NCBI GenBank assembly: GCA_030448005.1
Contig: JAUJNT010000001.1
Location: 890,423 to 954,422, forward strand
Length of the DNA: 64,000 nucleotides
Source of the DNA: Thermoleophilaceae bacterium
GTDB taxonomy: Bacteria > Actinomycetota > Thermoleophilia > Solirubrobacterales > Thermoleophilaceae
Direction of reading: 5' to 3'
Shown here: positions 49,868-61,528 of the stretch, piece after piece
Layout of the letters: each line of letters starts with the position of its first letter
Position numbering within the stretch: the stretch's first letter is position 1
Translations under genes and position numbers: made by a program
Notes under the pieces: model-generated
The model's input: only the letters and a program-made list of their open reading frames with translations
The model's database searches: none
Told to the model about the DNA's origin: nothing

Positions 49868-51418
49868 CAAAGCCCTGCTGGGGCTAATTTCGCCGACGCG
49901 ACCGGATGGATTGCGGGATCGAAGTTAAGGAAACGGTATTGCCGCTAAGCCCGTCCCAACCGTCCCGACCCCTGAGCGGACACCCTCAGACCCTACCTCT
50001 CGGACCTCCGCAGGCGCGCGCACGTGAGCCGGAGAGCACGCGGGCTCGGGCGATTGCACGTCGTAGAGGACTGGCTAGCGGGCACACCGTCAACGGTGTT
50101 GAAATCTTCCTGGTATCGATCTCCGCTTCGACGCCGAAGTCAAAGAACTCGGTCGTACTCCATGCCGGTGCCTCTGAGGAGAGGGCACGCGCCGGGCCGG
50201 AGCTGGCGCACCAGGCCATCCGGTGAATCAACCCGTCCTCTTCGCCGATCCATACGTGAGCTGCCAGCCTCCGAGACCGGAGACCCCAGGTCCTTGGGTG
50301 GGCTCCCCGGCCGAGGCTCGGCGGGGTTCTTCTGGCTTGCCGTAGATCGAGAGCCATCTCATAGTGATGGAGCTCGATGCCATCAGAGGTTTCGCTCGAC
50401 AGGGAGACCGTCTGCGCCACCGTCCTCACCAAGACCTCGAACAACCATGTCGGATCCATCACGACTCGAGATTCGCCCTTCGCCGTGCTGAGCCTGACCC
50501 ACCTCCCTCGGTCGTCACGGAAGTACTGTGAACCTGGCTCGAAGACAGCTACGCCGACTATGTCGCCGCGCCCAGCGGGCCCCCGGCGGCCGTGAAGTGC
50601 GGCTTCGATCCCAACCAGATCCTCGGGTAGATAGCAGTTGAGCAGGACTCGGCGTCGGCGGAAATCCGCGACCCCCTCTTGGAGGGCGAGCAGGTTGGGA
50701 TGGCCCCGGGCGGGGCCCGTATCCCTTGAATAGCGGAGGCGAGCGCTTCCGAGCGCTTCCGTTCGTTGTACGGCCGCTGGTACGGCGAGCGGTTGGCCTC
50801 TATTCGGCGCCACGCCGTTCTTACACCGCAATCGTGTGGAGAGCTTCACCGCCGGCTACTTGAGACAGTAGAACATGCAGCGGGCGGCGGGCAAGCCGCA
50901 TGGGCGCAGGCAAGACAGCTCGCGACGCTGTAGCACCTCGGCAAGCAGGCCGCCAACTTGCCGGGACCACAGTGCCTGCTGCACTTCCCACGCACTTCAG
51001 CTTCTTCCTTATCGACGGGTCGGCTACGACGAGGGGTTCAGCGTCACGCCCCGGAGCGCCGCTGATTGTGACGGGCTTATCACCTCAGGCATGACCCGCT
51101 TCAGCGAGTGCACCGCATCTGTAGACGTCAGGGCGTCGCTGGAATCGCTCGACGAGGAGGCGGGGCGATCACGATACAGGCTCCAAAGAGAAGGGCAGAG
51201 GGGAGGAAGGCACAGAGCCAACGCCGTGCGCGACCTTCGCGGATGCCCGCTCCGCCCGCCAACCAGGAGGCCGGGGGCCTTCGCGTCATGGTTCGCCAGC
51301 TGACCACCAAGTGGATCAAGCGCAGTGCCACCGCTCGGTCCGTGGGCTCGTCGCCTCGATCCGCACCTGGATCACCAACTGCGAGGAGGGCCCGAGGCCC
51401 TACATCTGGTACAAGAAC
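49868..51418. other. Decayed, gene-poor insert between two gyrA 3' ends
   Basis: Base use is visibly less GC-rich than the surroundings (for example 50090-50170) and no intact gene is obvious. Traces on the minus strand: a lipoprotein-like frame (49986-50849, listed separately) and, near 51170-51250, a signal-like 'RRWLCAFLPSALLFGAC' followed after a frameshift by 'SSDSSDALTSTDAVHSLKRV'. No integrase, transposase, tRNA or terminal inverted repeat is seen. It is bounded by the gyrA tail on one side and the relic tail on the other. Confidence 0.6.
49986..50849 (-). CDS. LppX/LolA-like lipoprotein remnant, N-terminus missing
   Basis: A 287-codon frame whose middle looks like the beta-strand region of the LppX/LprAFG or LolA lipoprotein fold. 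It reads 'RTEALGSARLRYSRDT', 'EGVADFRRRRVLLNCYLP', 'FEPGSQYFRDDRGRWVRLST', 'VMDPTWLFEVLVRTVAQTV', 'HYEMALDLRQA', 'AHVWIGEEDGLIHRMAWC' and 'TTEFFDFGVEAEIDTRKIST'. Such proteins shuttle lipids across the envelope after an N-terminal lipobox. Here the frame opens without any signal peptide, and the last 35 codons look out of frame, so the gene is probably truncated. The signal-like fragment at about 51170-51250 could be its lost start. Confidence 0.45.
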   Translation of the reverse strand: MKLSTRLRCKNGVAPNRGQPLAVPAAVQRTEALGSARLRYSRDTGPARGHPNLLALQEGVADFRRRRVLLNCYLPEDLVGIEAALHGRRGPAGRGDIVGVAVFEPGSQYFRDDRGRWVRLSTAKGESRVVMDPTWLFEVLVRTVAQTVSLSSETSDGIELHHYEMALDLRQARRTPPSLGRGAHPRTWGLRSRRLAAHVWIGEEDGLIHRMAWCASSGPARALSSEAPAWSTTEFFDFGVEAEIDTRKISTPLTVCPLASPLRRAIARARVLSGSRARACGGPRGRV

Positions 51419-54025
51419 CTATTCGCCCGCCTCGGGGCCTGAGGCGGGCTCGCCGCCATCGGCTCCATCGCGCCCGCCGTCGGCGCCCGTCTCCGGCACC
51501 ACCTCGTCGATCGGCTCGAGGCCCCCCGGCACCGCCTCCTGAACGACCGCGGAGGTATCCGCCTCGTCCTCCATGACCAGTGCGACGGCGCTCACCCTGT
51601 CGTCTTCGCGAAGGTTCATCACCCGCACCCCCTGTGCGGGGCGGCCCTGGCGCGAAATGCCCTTCACCCCGGTGCGCTGCACCATGCCCGACTGCGAGAT
51701 GAAGACGAGGTCCTGGTGCTCGCGGACGATCAGCGCGCCGGCCAGGCCGCCCTTCCTCTCGGTCAGCTGGATCGTCTTCACGCCCATCGCGCCGCGGCCC
51801 TTGACCGGGTACTCGGCGATCGGCGTGCGCTTGCCGTACCCGTTCTCGGTCACGACGAGCAGCTCGGTGTCGTCGCGCGCGATGTCCATCGCGAGCACGC
51901 AGTTGTCGTCGCGCGCGACGTTCATCCCGCGCACGCCCGCGGTGTCGCGTCCCATGGGCCGCGCCTCCGCCTCGCTGAAGCGCGCGGCCTGCCCCGAGCG
52001 CGAGACCATGATGATGTCGTCCTCGCCGCTCGTGCGGCGCACGGCCACGAGCTCGTCGTCTTCGCGGATGCTGATCGCGATGATCCCGTCGGCCTTCATA
52101 GGCGTGTTGTATGAGAGAAAGTCGGTCTTCTTGATCTGGCCCTTCTTCGTCGCGAGGACGAGGTACTTGCCCTCGGTGAAGTCGCGCGTCGAGAGCACCG
52201 CGCGCACGAACTCGCCCTCGCGCAGCGGCAGCACGTTCACGAGCGCCCGTCCCTTCGCCGTCCGCGAGGCCTCCGGGAGCTCGTAGACCTTCTGGCGGTA
52301 GACCTTGCCGCGATTGGTGAAGAACAGCAGGTAGTCGTGCGTCGAGCAGACGAAGAGGTGCTCGATGTAGTCCTCGTCCTTCATGTCCATGCCCATCACG
52401 CCGACCCCGCCGCGCTTCTGCTGGCGGTAGGTGGCGAGCGGCAGCGACTTGATGTAGCCCGACCGCGTGATCGAGATCACCATCTGCTGGTCGGCGATCA
52501 GGTCCTCGATGTCGATGTCGTCCTCGGAGTGGGTGATCTCCGTGCGGCGCGGGTTCGCGTACGCGTGGCGCGTCTCGGCGAGCTCCTCCTTGAGGATGTC
52601 GCGCACGCGCTGCTCGTCGCCGAGGATCGCGCGGAGCTCCTTGATCCGCTCGACCACGTCGGCGTGCTCCTGGCGGAGCTTGTCCGCCTCGAGGGCGGTG
52701 AGCCGCTGCAGGCGGAGGTCGAGGATCGCCTGCGCCTGCACGCGCGTGAGCTCGAACTGAGTGATCAGGCCGTCGCGCGCGTTGTCGGGGTCCGCCGATC
52801 CGCGTATCAATGCGATCACGGCGTCGATGTCGGCGATCGCTATCAGCAGGCCCTCGAGGATGTGCAGGCGCGCCTCGCGCTGGCGCAGCTCGTGCTTGGT
52901 GCGCCGCACGATCACGTCGCGTTGGTGCTGCACGTACTCGCGGATCAGCTCGCGCAGGGAGAGCGTCTTCGGAACGCCGTCCACGAGGGCCACCGCGTTC
53001 ACGCCGAAGGTGCTCTGGAGCGGCGTGAACTTGAAGAGGTTGTTGAGCACGACCTTCGGGATCGCGTCGCGCTTCAGCTCGATCACGATCCGCACGCCGC
53101 TCTTGTCGGACTCGTCGCGCAGGTCGGAGATCTGCGGGATCCGCCCGTTCTGGACGACCTCGGCGATCTTCTTGATCAACCCCGAGCCATCGTTGCGCCC
53201 GTCGCCCTTCGACACCTGGTAGGGCAGCTCGGTGACGATGATCGCCTCCTTGCCCTGGCGCAGCGGCTCGATGTGCGCCCTGCCACGAACGACGACCCTG
53301 CCGCGCCCGTTCTCGTAGGCGTCCTTGATGCCCTGCCAGCCGGTGATCACGCCGCCGGTCGGGAAATCCGGCCCCTTGATGTGCTTCATGAGCCCTGCCA
53401 CGTCGATGTCCGGATTGTCGATGTAGGCGATCGTCGCGTCGATCGCCTCGGCGAGGTTGTGCGGTGGGATGTTCGTGGCCATGCCCACCGCGATCCCGGC
53501 CGACCCGTTCACGAGCAGGTTCGGGAAGCGCGCGGGCAGGACGACGGGCTCGAGCGTCGAGTCGTCGTAGTTGGGCGTGAAGTCGACGGTGTCCGCGTCG
53601 ATGTCGCGGAGCATCTCCGTGGCGAGCCTCGCGAGGCGCGCTTCGGTGTAGCGCATCGCCGCCGGCGGGTCGTTGTCGATCGAGCCGAAGTTGCCCTGGC
53701 CGTCGACGAGCGGCTCGCGCATCGCGAAGTCCTGCACGAGTCGCACGAGGGTGTCGTAGATCGCCGAGTCCCCGTGCGGGTGGTAGTTGCCCATCACCGC
53801 GCCGACCACGTTGGCCGACTTGCGGTAGGGGCGGTTCGGCTGGAGCCCGGACTCGTGCATCGAGTACAGAACCCGGCGGTGCACCGGCTTGAGGCCATCC
53901 CGCACGTCGGGCAGCGCCCGCCCGACGATCACGCTCATCGCGTAATCGAGGTAGCTCGACCGCATCTCCTCCTCGAGCCCGCGCGGCTCGACGTTGCCCC
54001 CGGAGAGGATCTCAGCGCCGGCCAT
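51419..54025 (-). CDS. gyrA: DNA gyrase subunit A
   Basis: 868 residues. The breakage-reunion domain has '[20 protein letters not shown]', '[20 protein letters not shown]', the quinolone region '[20 protein letters not shown]' and the active tyrosine in '[20 protein letters not shown]'. The gyrase-specific C-terminal beta-pinwheel contains the GyrA box '[10 protein letters not shown]'. The tail after the last blade ('[20 protein letters not shown]' and acidic residues) is non-conserved and duplicated as a relic at 49737-49867. It cleaves and rejoins DNA for negative supercoiling with GyrB, whose gene lies 39 bases upstream. Confidence 0.98.
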   Translation of the reverse strand: MAGAEILSGGNVEPRGLEEEMRSSYLDYAMSVIVGRALPDVRDGLKPVHRRVLYSMHESGLQPNRPYRKSANVVGAVMGNYHPHGDSAIYDTLVRLVQDFAMREPLVDGQGNFGSIDNDPPAAMRYTEARLARLATEMLRDIDADTVDFTPNYDDSTLEPVVLPARFPNLLVNGSAGIAVGMATNIPPHNLAEAIDATIAYIDNPDIDVAGLMKHIKGPDFPTGGVITGWQGIKDAYENGRGRVVVRGRAHIEPLRQGKEAIIVTELPYQVSKGDGRNDGSGLIKKIAEVVQNGRIPQISDLRDESDKSGVRIVIELKRDAIPKVVLNNLFKFTPLQSTFGVNAVALVDGVPKTLSLRELIREYVQHQRDVIVRRTKHELRQREARLHILEGLLIAIADIDAVIALIRGSADPDNARDGLITQFELTRVQAQAILDLRLQRLTALEADKLRQEHADVVERIKELRAILGDEQRVRDILKEELAETRHAYANPRRTEITHSEDDIDIEDLIADQQMVISITRSGYIKSLPLATYRQQKRGGVGVMGMDMKDEDYIEHLFVCSTHDYLLFFTNRGKVYRQKVYELPEASRTAKGRALVNVLPLREGEFVRAVLSTRDFTEGKYLVLATKKGQIKKTDFLSYNTPMKADGIIAISIREDDELVAVRRTSGEDDIIMVSRSGQAARFSEAEARPMGRDTAGVRGMNVARDDNCVLAMDIARDDTELLVVTENGYGKRTPIAEYPVKGRGAMGVKTIQLTERKGGLAGALIVREHQDLVFISQSGMVQRTGVKGISRQGRPAQGVRVMNLREDDRVSAVALVMEDEADTSAVVQEAVPGGLEPIDEVVPETGADGGRDGADGGEPASGPEAGE

Positions 54026-54064
54026 CAGCGAATCACCTCAACGCCGAGGCGGGAGGTCGTCGAG

Positions 54065-56685
<2,621 letters not shown>

Positions 56686-57030
56686 TTACGCAAACGGCGC
56701 CCGGGGCCGCCCGGGACGCCGCCCGCGAGGGTGTGCGGTCTGCGCGCGTAGCTCCTTGAGGGGACCTGACCCCGACGGCTCGAGAACGTCGTTGAGGCGC
56801 TTCACGATGTCGGGACCGGCCAGTGAGAGCTCATGGGCCCACGCCGCCGACCCGCAGGTAACGGTGAGCGTCCCCGCACGCTCGCTGATCGGCGTGGCCT
56901 CCGCGGCCACGACCTCCCCCGCCACCGCAGGCCATGCGGCCTGCACGCGGGCAAGGACCGTGAGCGGAGCGGCGGCTTCGGTCAAGCGCTCGAGTGCCAG
57001 GCCCAGAGGGCGGGGGGCGCGGCGCCTCAT
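56686..57030 (-). CDS. DUF721/DciA-like protein
   Basis: 114 residues with the DUF721 domain: 'PLGLALERLTEAAAPLTVLA', 'VQAAWPAVAGEVVAAEATPI', 'GTLTVTCGSAAWAHELSLAG', 'IVKRLNDVL'. The tryptophan in 'VQAAW' and 'AWAHEL' are the family landmarks. DUF721 proteins between recF and gyrB in actinobacteria are related to DciA, the ancestral loader of the replicative helicase. The start overlaps the recF stop by four bases, so it belongs to the dnaN-recF transcript. Helicase loading is inferred from position and family. Confidence 0.9.
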   Translation of the reverse strand: MRRRAPRPLGLALERLTEAAAPLTVLARVQAAWPAVAGEVVAAEATPISERAGTLTVTCGSAAWAHELSLAGPDIVKRLNDVLEPSGSGPLKELRAQTAHPRGRRPGRPRAPFA

Positions 57031-58142
57031 GCGGCCACCTCAGGCGCCTCGATGACGCGCAGCTCCCCGGCCGCGACCTCGACCACCGTCACCCCGACCC
57101 CGGCAGCGCCCGGCACCTGGTCGAGATCGGTGGTCGTGATCAGGCTCTGTCCGGACGAGCGCAGCAAGTCTGAGAGCAGCTCCCGGCGGGAGTCGTCCAG
57201 CTCGGACATCACGTCGTCGAGGAGCATGAGAGGCGGGCGGTCGCGCTCGCTTGCCAGCAGGTCGCGCTCGGCGAAGAGGAGGGCGAGGAGCGCCACGCGT
57301 TGCTGGCCCTGAGAGCCGTAGGTGCGCAAGGGGAGGTCCCCGTGGAGCAGCGAGATCTCGTCACGATGCGGGCCGTGTGCGGTAAAGCCTCGATCGAGGT
57401 CCGCCGCGTGGCGCTCGTGCAGCTCCGCGACGAGCTCCTCGGGCTCGCTCGCCCGGGACCGCGGGATGTAGCGCAGAAAGCTTTCCCCGGGGAGACCGAG
57501 CTCCCTCGCTCGCTCGCTGAAGAGGGGAGCGAGCCGCGTGAGGACCTCGGCGCGATCGGCCATCAGCCGCCAGCCATGACGCGCCAGCTCGGCGTCCCAG
57601 GAAGTCAGGGAGTCAACCGAGCCCGCCCCCGTGCGCACACGTCCCAGAAGGGCGTTGCGTTGGGCCAGCGCTCGCGAGTAGGCGCTGCGCGTAGCTACCC
57701 TAGACGGCCACAGGGCTGCCACCAGCTGATCGAGGTGCGCCCGTCTCGCGCCCGGTGGCCCCTTCACGAGCTGGAGGCGTTCCGGGAGGAAGACGCTCAG
57801 AAGTGGCCGCGCGGTCGTGGTGGCCAGGGTGTCCACGGCGGCGCCGTTCACCTTCAGCGACTTCGGCTCCCCCGGCGCGAACCCAGCCTCGAGGAGGTTT
57901 CCCTCGCCCTCCTCCCCCACAGTCGACACCGTGACCCGGGCCACGCTCGCACCCTGGCGGACCAGCTCGCGCTCATTAGAGGTCCGTGGCGAGCGGGCGG
58001 TACAGCCGAAGTAGAGCGCTTCGAGGAGATTGCTCTTGCCCGCCCCGTTCGGGCCGACGACGACGGTCAGGCGATCGCCGGGCTCCACCTCGGCGCACCC
58101 GTAGTTGCGAAAGTCGCTAAGTGTGACGGCGGTGACCCGCAC
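57027..58142 (-). CDS. recF: DNA replication and repair protein RecF
   Basis: 371 residues. SMC-like ATPase with Walker A 'VVGPNGAGKSNLLEALYFGC', the signature 'TYGSQGQQRVALLALLFAER' and Walker B 'LMLLDDVMSELDDSRRELLS'. Q-loop region 'LLSVFLPERLQLVKGPPGAR', 'HGPHRDEISLL'. RecF binds gapped DNA and, with RecO/RecR, places RecA. 14 bases downstream of dnaN and overlapping the DUF721 gene, the standard order near the origin. Confidence 0.97.
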   Translation of the reverse strand: MRVTAVTLSDFRNYGCAEVEPGDRLTVVVGPNGAGKSNLLEALYFGCTARSPRTSNERELVRQGASVARVTVSTVGEEGEGNLLEAGFAPGEPKSLKVNGAAVDTLATTTARPLLSVFLPERLQLVKGPPGARRAHLDQLVAALWPSRVATRSAYSRALAQRNALLGRVRTGAGSVDSLTSWDAELARHGWRLMADRAEVLTRLAPLFSERARELGLPGESFLRYIPRSRASEPEELVAELHERHAADLDRGFTAHGPHRDEISLLHGDLPLRTYGSQGQQRVALLALLFAERDLLASERDRPPLMLLDDVMSELDDSRRELLSDLLRSSGQSLITTTDLDQVPGAAGVGVTVVEVAAGELRVIEAPEVAA

Positions 58143-58156
58143 GCCCAGCCTCGGGT

Positions 58157-59266
58157 TCAGACGTTCAGCCGGATCGGCATCACGAGATAGGTGAAACCGC
58201 CGTCGTCCCCCGACTGGATCAGTCCGGGACGCAGCGGGCTGATCAGCTTGATCACCAGCTCGTCGGTCTCGGCGCTCTCGAGCCCGTCGCGAAAGAACTC
58301 GGGGTTGAAGCCGATCTCGAATGGTTCGCCCTTGAACGGCACCGGCAGCGCCTCGCTCGCCTCGCCGACATCCGGCGTCTGGGCAGAGATTTCGAGTGTC
58401 CCCTCGTCGAAGGAGAGCCGCAACGGCGCGTTCTTCTGCGCCAGCAGGCTGATTCGCCTGACAACCTCCAGCAGCTCGCCTCGCTCGATTCGCAGCTCGT
58501 GCTCATAGGACTCCGGCAGGAGCTGCTGATAGTTCGGGAATCGACCTTCGACGAGCCGCGAGGAGAGCACCACATCGCCGGCGGCGAAGACCACCTGATT
58601 CTCAAGGGCGGTCACCGCGATCTGCTCGGCCTCGTTTGCGGCGGCGATGCGGCTCAACTCCTGGAGCGTACGCGCGGGGACGTTTGCCTCGAGCGAGCCG
58701 GCGAGCGGCGAGGAGAGCTTCGTCTCCTTCACCGACAGGCGGTAGGAGTCGGTGGCGACCATCCGCAGATCGGCCCCCTCCGCAGTCACAAGCACCCCCG
58801 TCAGGTGAGGGCGGGTCTCATCCCTCGAGGCCGAGCGCGCGACACGCCCGACGGTCTCGATGAACGCGCCGGCCGGCACATCGAGCGCCTGGGCCGGATC
58901 GGCGGCCGGGAGCTTCGGGAAATCCTCGAGAGGAAGGGTGCGAAGGTGAAAGCGGGCAGAGCCGGAGATGACCTCGATGTCCTGATGAGACGGCCGGTAC
59001 TCAAGGGAGAGCGAATCCGTGGGAAGAACCCGTGAGACGTCGAGCAGCAGCCGGCCCGGCACGACCACCGATCCCTCGCTCTCGATCTCGGCGTCGAAGC
59101 TCGCCCGGATTCCCAGATCGGTATCCGTAGCCCGCAGTTCCCCCACTCCGCCTTCAAAGCTGATCAGCACGCCCGCGAGCGTCTGGATGGCGCTGCGCGT
59201 CGAAACGCCGCGTGCCACAACACCGAGCTGCGTCAAGAACGTTTCACGGGAAACGGAGAGCTTCAA
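58157..59266 (-). CDS. dnaN: DNA polymerase III beta sliding clamp
   Basis: 369 residues, ATG 59266: MKLSVSRETFLTQLGVVARG. Three clamp domains are clear: 'LAGVLISFEGGVGELRATDT', 'PHLTGVLVTAEGADLRMVAT', 'DSYRLSVKETKL', and the C-terminal 'GGFTYLVMPIRL'. It tethers the replicative polymerase and binds many repair proteins. The codons for V-S-R-E-T at residues 4-8 contain a parS-like site (59241-59254). It is 140 bases downstream of dnaA. Confidence 0.98.
   Translation of the reverse strand: MKLSVSRETFLTQLGVVARGVSTRSAIQTLAGVLISFEGGVGELRATDTDLGIRASFDAEIESEGSVVVPGRLLLDVSRVLPTDSLSLEYRPSHQDIEVISGSARFHLRTLPLEDFPKLPAADPAQALDVPAGAFIETVGRVARSASRDETRPHLTGVLVTAEGADLRMVATDSYRLSVKETKLSSPLAGSLEANVPARTLQELSRIAAANEAEQIAVTALENQVVFAAGDVVLSSRLVEGRFPNYQQLLPESYEHELRIERGELLEVVRRISLLAQKNAPLRLSFDEGTLEISAQTPDVGEASEALPVPFKGEPFEIGFNPEFFRDGLESAETDELVIKLISPLRPGLIQSGDDGGFTYLVMPIRLNV
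59241..59254. promoter_or_regulatory. parS-like site inside dnaN
   Basis: GTTTCACGGGAAAC differs by one base from the core of the bacterial parS consensus (GTTTCACGTGAAAC); the flanks c...g are also symmetrical. It encodes the V-S-R-E-T residues of DnaN. The identical 14-mer occurs at the rsmG start (63398-63411). ParB binding is inferred. Confidence 0.65.
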
Positions 59267-59375
59267 GAAGATCTATCCCTTCAGGGAGTGGAAACAGGTG
59301 TTGTTGATAGGCGGAAGAGGTATCGGCAACGGCAGTGGGTGCCTGGTCTTGAAGTCTCTACAGAGGCTGGGGACG

Positions 59376-59395
59376 GGCTGTTGATTCTGACAGCC
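59376..59395. terminator. Hairpin between dnaA and dnaN
   Basis: GGCTGT-TGATTCTG-ACAGCC: six paired bases, eight-base loop, 11 bases after the dnaA stop on the minus strand, with no T-run. It may attenuate read-through or be part of the origin. The rest of the 59267-59405 gap has no matching DnaA boxes. Confidence 0.35.
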
Positions 59396-59405
59396 TTGGC
59401 GGCCG

Positions 59406-60710
59406 TCACCGGGGATCTGCGAGGTCCCGCCGGAGGTTGTCCACAATCGCGGCGAGCTGGGCGTCCGCGGCGAGATCGCGCTCGAGGCTCCGAAGTGCCG
59501 ACAGGACGGTGCTGTGGTCACGGCTGGCAAATGCGCGACCGATCTGCGGGAGGCTCTGCCCGGTCAGCTCCCGCGCGAGCTTCATTGCGACCTTCCGGGC
59601 AAGGGCGACTCGGGGTCGACGGTCGCGAGCCAAGACTTGCTGCGGTGCCACATCGAGCTTTGCGGCGGTGACTCTGACGATCTCCTCCACGCTCACGGGC
59701 TGTCCCCGCCGCTCTGGGTTCAGCCGACCGAGCAGGCGCCCCGCAAGCTCGGCCGTCAACGGCTCACCCCGCAGTGAGGCATACGCGACCACCTGGATGA
59801 GAGCCGCTTCGAGAGCGCGAACGCTCTTTGTGACGCGCTCGGCGATCTCTGCGAGCACATCGGCAGTGACGTGGAGGTCGTCGATCCGCACGCGGCTGTG
59901 GAGGATCGCAAGGCGCACGTCGATAGCCGGTGTGCCGATTCCGACCACGAGCCCGGAGGCGAAGCGTTCGCTGAGACGCTGCTCGAGCCCATCCAGCTCG
60001 GCCGGGGTGCGGTCACTGGTCATGACGAGCTGCCGGCCGGACTCCCGCAGCACGTTGAAGGTGTGGAACAGCTCTTCTTCGGTGGCGAGCTTCTCGGCCA
60101 GGAACTGCACATCGTCGAGAAGCAGGACGTCGACGCCTCGGAAGCGCTCCTTGAAGGTCTGCATGCCTCCGTGGCCGCGGATAGCGCCCACGAACTCGCT
60201 GGTGAACTCCTCGCCCGTTGCGTAGCGCACTGTCAGTCCAGTGCTGTGGCGCTGCACGAAGTTGCCGATGGCGTGGAGCAAGTGGGTCTTCCCGAGGCCC
60301 GGCTTGCCGTGGATGAAGAGTGGGTTGTAGGTGTGACCAGGCGTCTCGGCGACCGCCAGGGCCGCGCCGTGCGCAAAGCGGTTCTCCTCCCCTATGACGA
60401 ACTGATCGAAGGTGTACTTGGGATTGAGGGCGGCGCTCTCCAGCTCGGCTTTTGCGGCGGCGCGCTCAGGCAGCCACCCCGGGTCGACGATCTCGACGAT
60501 GGCGCTTGACCCCACCGCCCGCCTTGCGGCCTCGCGGAGGAGAGGGCCATAACGGTCGCGCACGAGGGTGCGCACGTGGTCGGGTGCCCGTACGAAGAGC
60601 GTCTGACCCTGCACCGCGGCGAGCTCGAGCGGGCTCAGCCAGATATGGAAGGTGAAGTCGGGCACGTCTTTGCGTACCTCCTCGCGTACGCGCTCCCACA
60701 CCGCCTCCAT
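59406..60710 (-). CDS. dnaA: Chromosomal replication initiator DnaA
   Basis: 434 residues from ATG 60710 (MEAVWERVREEV); a GTG/TTG further up is unlikely. Domain I 'FTFHIWLSPLELAAVQGQTL'; AAA+ domain 'YTFDQFVIGEENRFAHGAAL', Walker A 'HGKPGLGKTHLLHAIGNFVQ', Walker B 'VLLLDDVQFLA', sensor region 'LVMTSDRTPAEL'; DNA-binding domain IV 'VARKVAMKLAREL'-like 'ALARKVAMKLARELTGQSLP', with the signature 'FASRDHSTVLSALRSLERDL'. It binds DnaA boxes and opens the origin. Slightly shorter linker domain II than average. Confidence 0.98.
   Translation of the reverse strand: MEAVWERVREEVRKDVPDFTFHIWLSPLELAAVQGQTLFVRAPDHVRTLVRDRYGPLLREAARRAVGSSAIVEIVDPGWLPERAAAKAELESAALNPKYTFDQFVIGEENRFAHGAALAVAETPGHTYNPLFIHGKPGLGKTHLLHAIGNFVQRHSTGLTVRYATGEEFTSEFVGAIRGHGGMQTFKERFRGVDVLLLDDVQFLAEKLATEEELFHTFNVLRESGRQLVMTSDRTPAELDGLEQRLSERFASGLVVGIGTPAIDVRLAILHSRVRIDDLHVTADVLAEIAERVTKSVRALEAALIQVVAYASLRGEPLTAELAGRLLGRLNPERRGQPVSVEEIVRVTAAKLDVAPQQVLARDRRPRVALARKVAMKLARELTGQSLPQIGRAFASRDHSTVLSALRSLERDLAADAQLAAIVDNLRRDLADPR
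59437..59445 (+). promoter_or_regulatory. Single consensus DnaA box inside the 3' end of dnaA
   Basis: TTGTCCACA is the actinobacterial-type DnaA box. It encodes part of the common C-terminal V-D-N-L of DnaA, so it may be coincidental. I see no second exact box within 59.2-61.0 kb on either strand. Confidence 0.35.
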
Positions 60711-60995
60711 TTGTTCGCGAGCAGGCAAACGTGCCCTCCAGGGCCTCAAGTGGCAAACGAATGGTTAGGAGAGGGCTCGATGCGGTGCGCCTGAGTCCTC
60801 GGAGCGGCGAGTGTACAGGCGCGCGGCGCCGGTTTTCGGCGCCCCGGAGCACCCGTCAGGACGAACTCGCAAAACGCGCAAAACTCGGGCGGGACGCGAC
60901 CGGGGCTCGTGGCCAGGCGGAAGCCCGTCGGCCTCTCGAGCGCTGAAGGGAGCGCATGCTCGGGGGGCGCCTATACTCGTGAGCTCCCCATTCCC
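60711..60995. other. dnaA-rpmH intergenic region, candidate oriC
   Basis: Divergent genes bracket this 285-base gap, the usual origin position, and gene orientation flips here. It contains short A-rich patches (cgcaaaacgcgcaaaactcg around 60868-60888, a direct repeat of cgcaaaac) and no clear DnaA boxes. Both promoters must lie here. Confidence 0.4.
60972..60977 (+). promoter_or_regulatory. -10 element of rpmH
   Basis: TATACT fits the sigma-70 -10 consensus (TATAAT) in five of six positions and lies 18 bases before the rpmH ATG. No good -35 is visible upstream at 17 bases. The short leader fits the strongly expressed rpmH. Confidence 0.5.
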
Positions 60996-61130
60996 ATGAA
61001 ACGCACCTATCAGCCCAAGAAGCGCAAGCGCGCCCGTACCCACGGATTTCGTGCCCGTATGCACACACGTGCCGGGCGCCATGTCTTGAAGCGCCGCCGC
61101 GCCAAGGGCCGTAGCCGGCTCACTCCCTAG
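60996..61130 (+). CDS. rpmH: 50S ribosomal protein L34
   Basis: 44 residues: [20 protein letters not shown], then [20 protein letters not shown] and RLTP. All positions typical of L34 are present (YQP, KRKR, HGFRxRM, R-AGR-VL-RRR-KGR). It is a small basic protein of the large ribosomal subunit and opens the rpmH-rnpA-yidD-yidC-jag-rsmG run on the far side of the origin. Two bases separate its stop from rnpA. Confidence 0.98.
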   Translation: MKRTYQPKKRKRARTHGFRARMHTRAGRHVLKRRRAKGRSRLTP

Positions 61131-61132
61131 CC

Positions 61133-61528
61133 ATGGCCTGGGGCGACGGTGGCTCGGGCGCCCCCCGGAAGCGCCGCCGACTGTCGCGGAGCGGTGAGTT
61201 CGATCGGGTCTACAGGGAGGGTCGCTCGCACGCGAACCGGTACCTGGTCGTCTACTCCTTTCCTCGCGTTGGCGATCACTCTCAGCCGCGGCTCGGGATC
61301 TCCGTCGGGAGGAAGGTGGGCGGGGCCGTCGACCGCAACCGGGTGAAACGGTTGCTCAGGGAGGCCTTCTGGAAGGTGGCCGGCACGCTGCCCGACGGCC
61401 ACGACTTCGTCATCGTGGCTCGCCCGGATGCAGGGCTGCTGGCAGCAGAGCAGGACGAGGAGGGCATCTCACGGGCGCTGCGGGAGGTGCTTCATCAAGC
61501 GGGTCTAGCGCGTGGTGGCGCCGGGTGA
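61133..61528 (+). CDS. rnpA: Ribonuclease P protein component
   Basis: 131 residues from ATG 61133. The RnpA core is 'RRRLSRSGEFDRVYREGRSH', 'RLGISVGRKVGGAVDRNRVK' and 'RLLREAFW', with the conserved RNR-motif 'RNRVKR' that binds the RNA subunit. An extra 11-residue basic lead precedes the fold. It assists the RNase P RNA in trimming tRNA 5' ends. It overlaps yidD by four bases (GTGA). Confidence 0.96.
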   Translation: MAWGDGGSGAPRKRRRLSRSGEFDRVYREGRSHANRYLVVYSFPRVGDHSQPRLGISVGRKVGGAVDRNRVKRLLREAFWKVAGTLPDGHDFVIVARPDAGLLAAEQDEEGISRALREVLHQAGLARGGAG

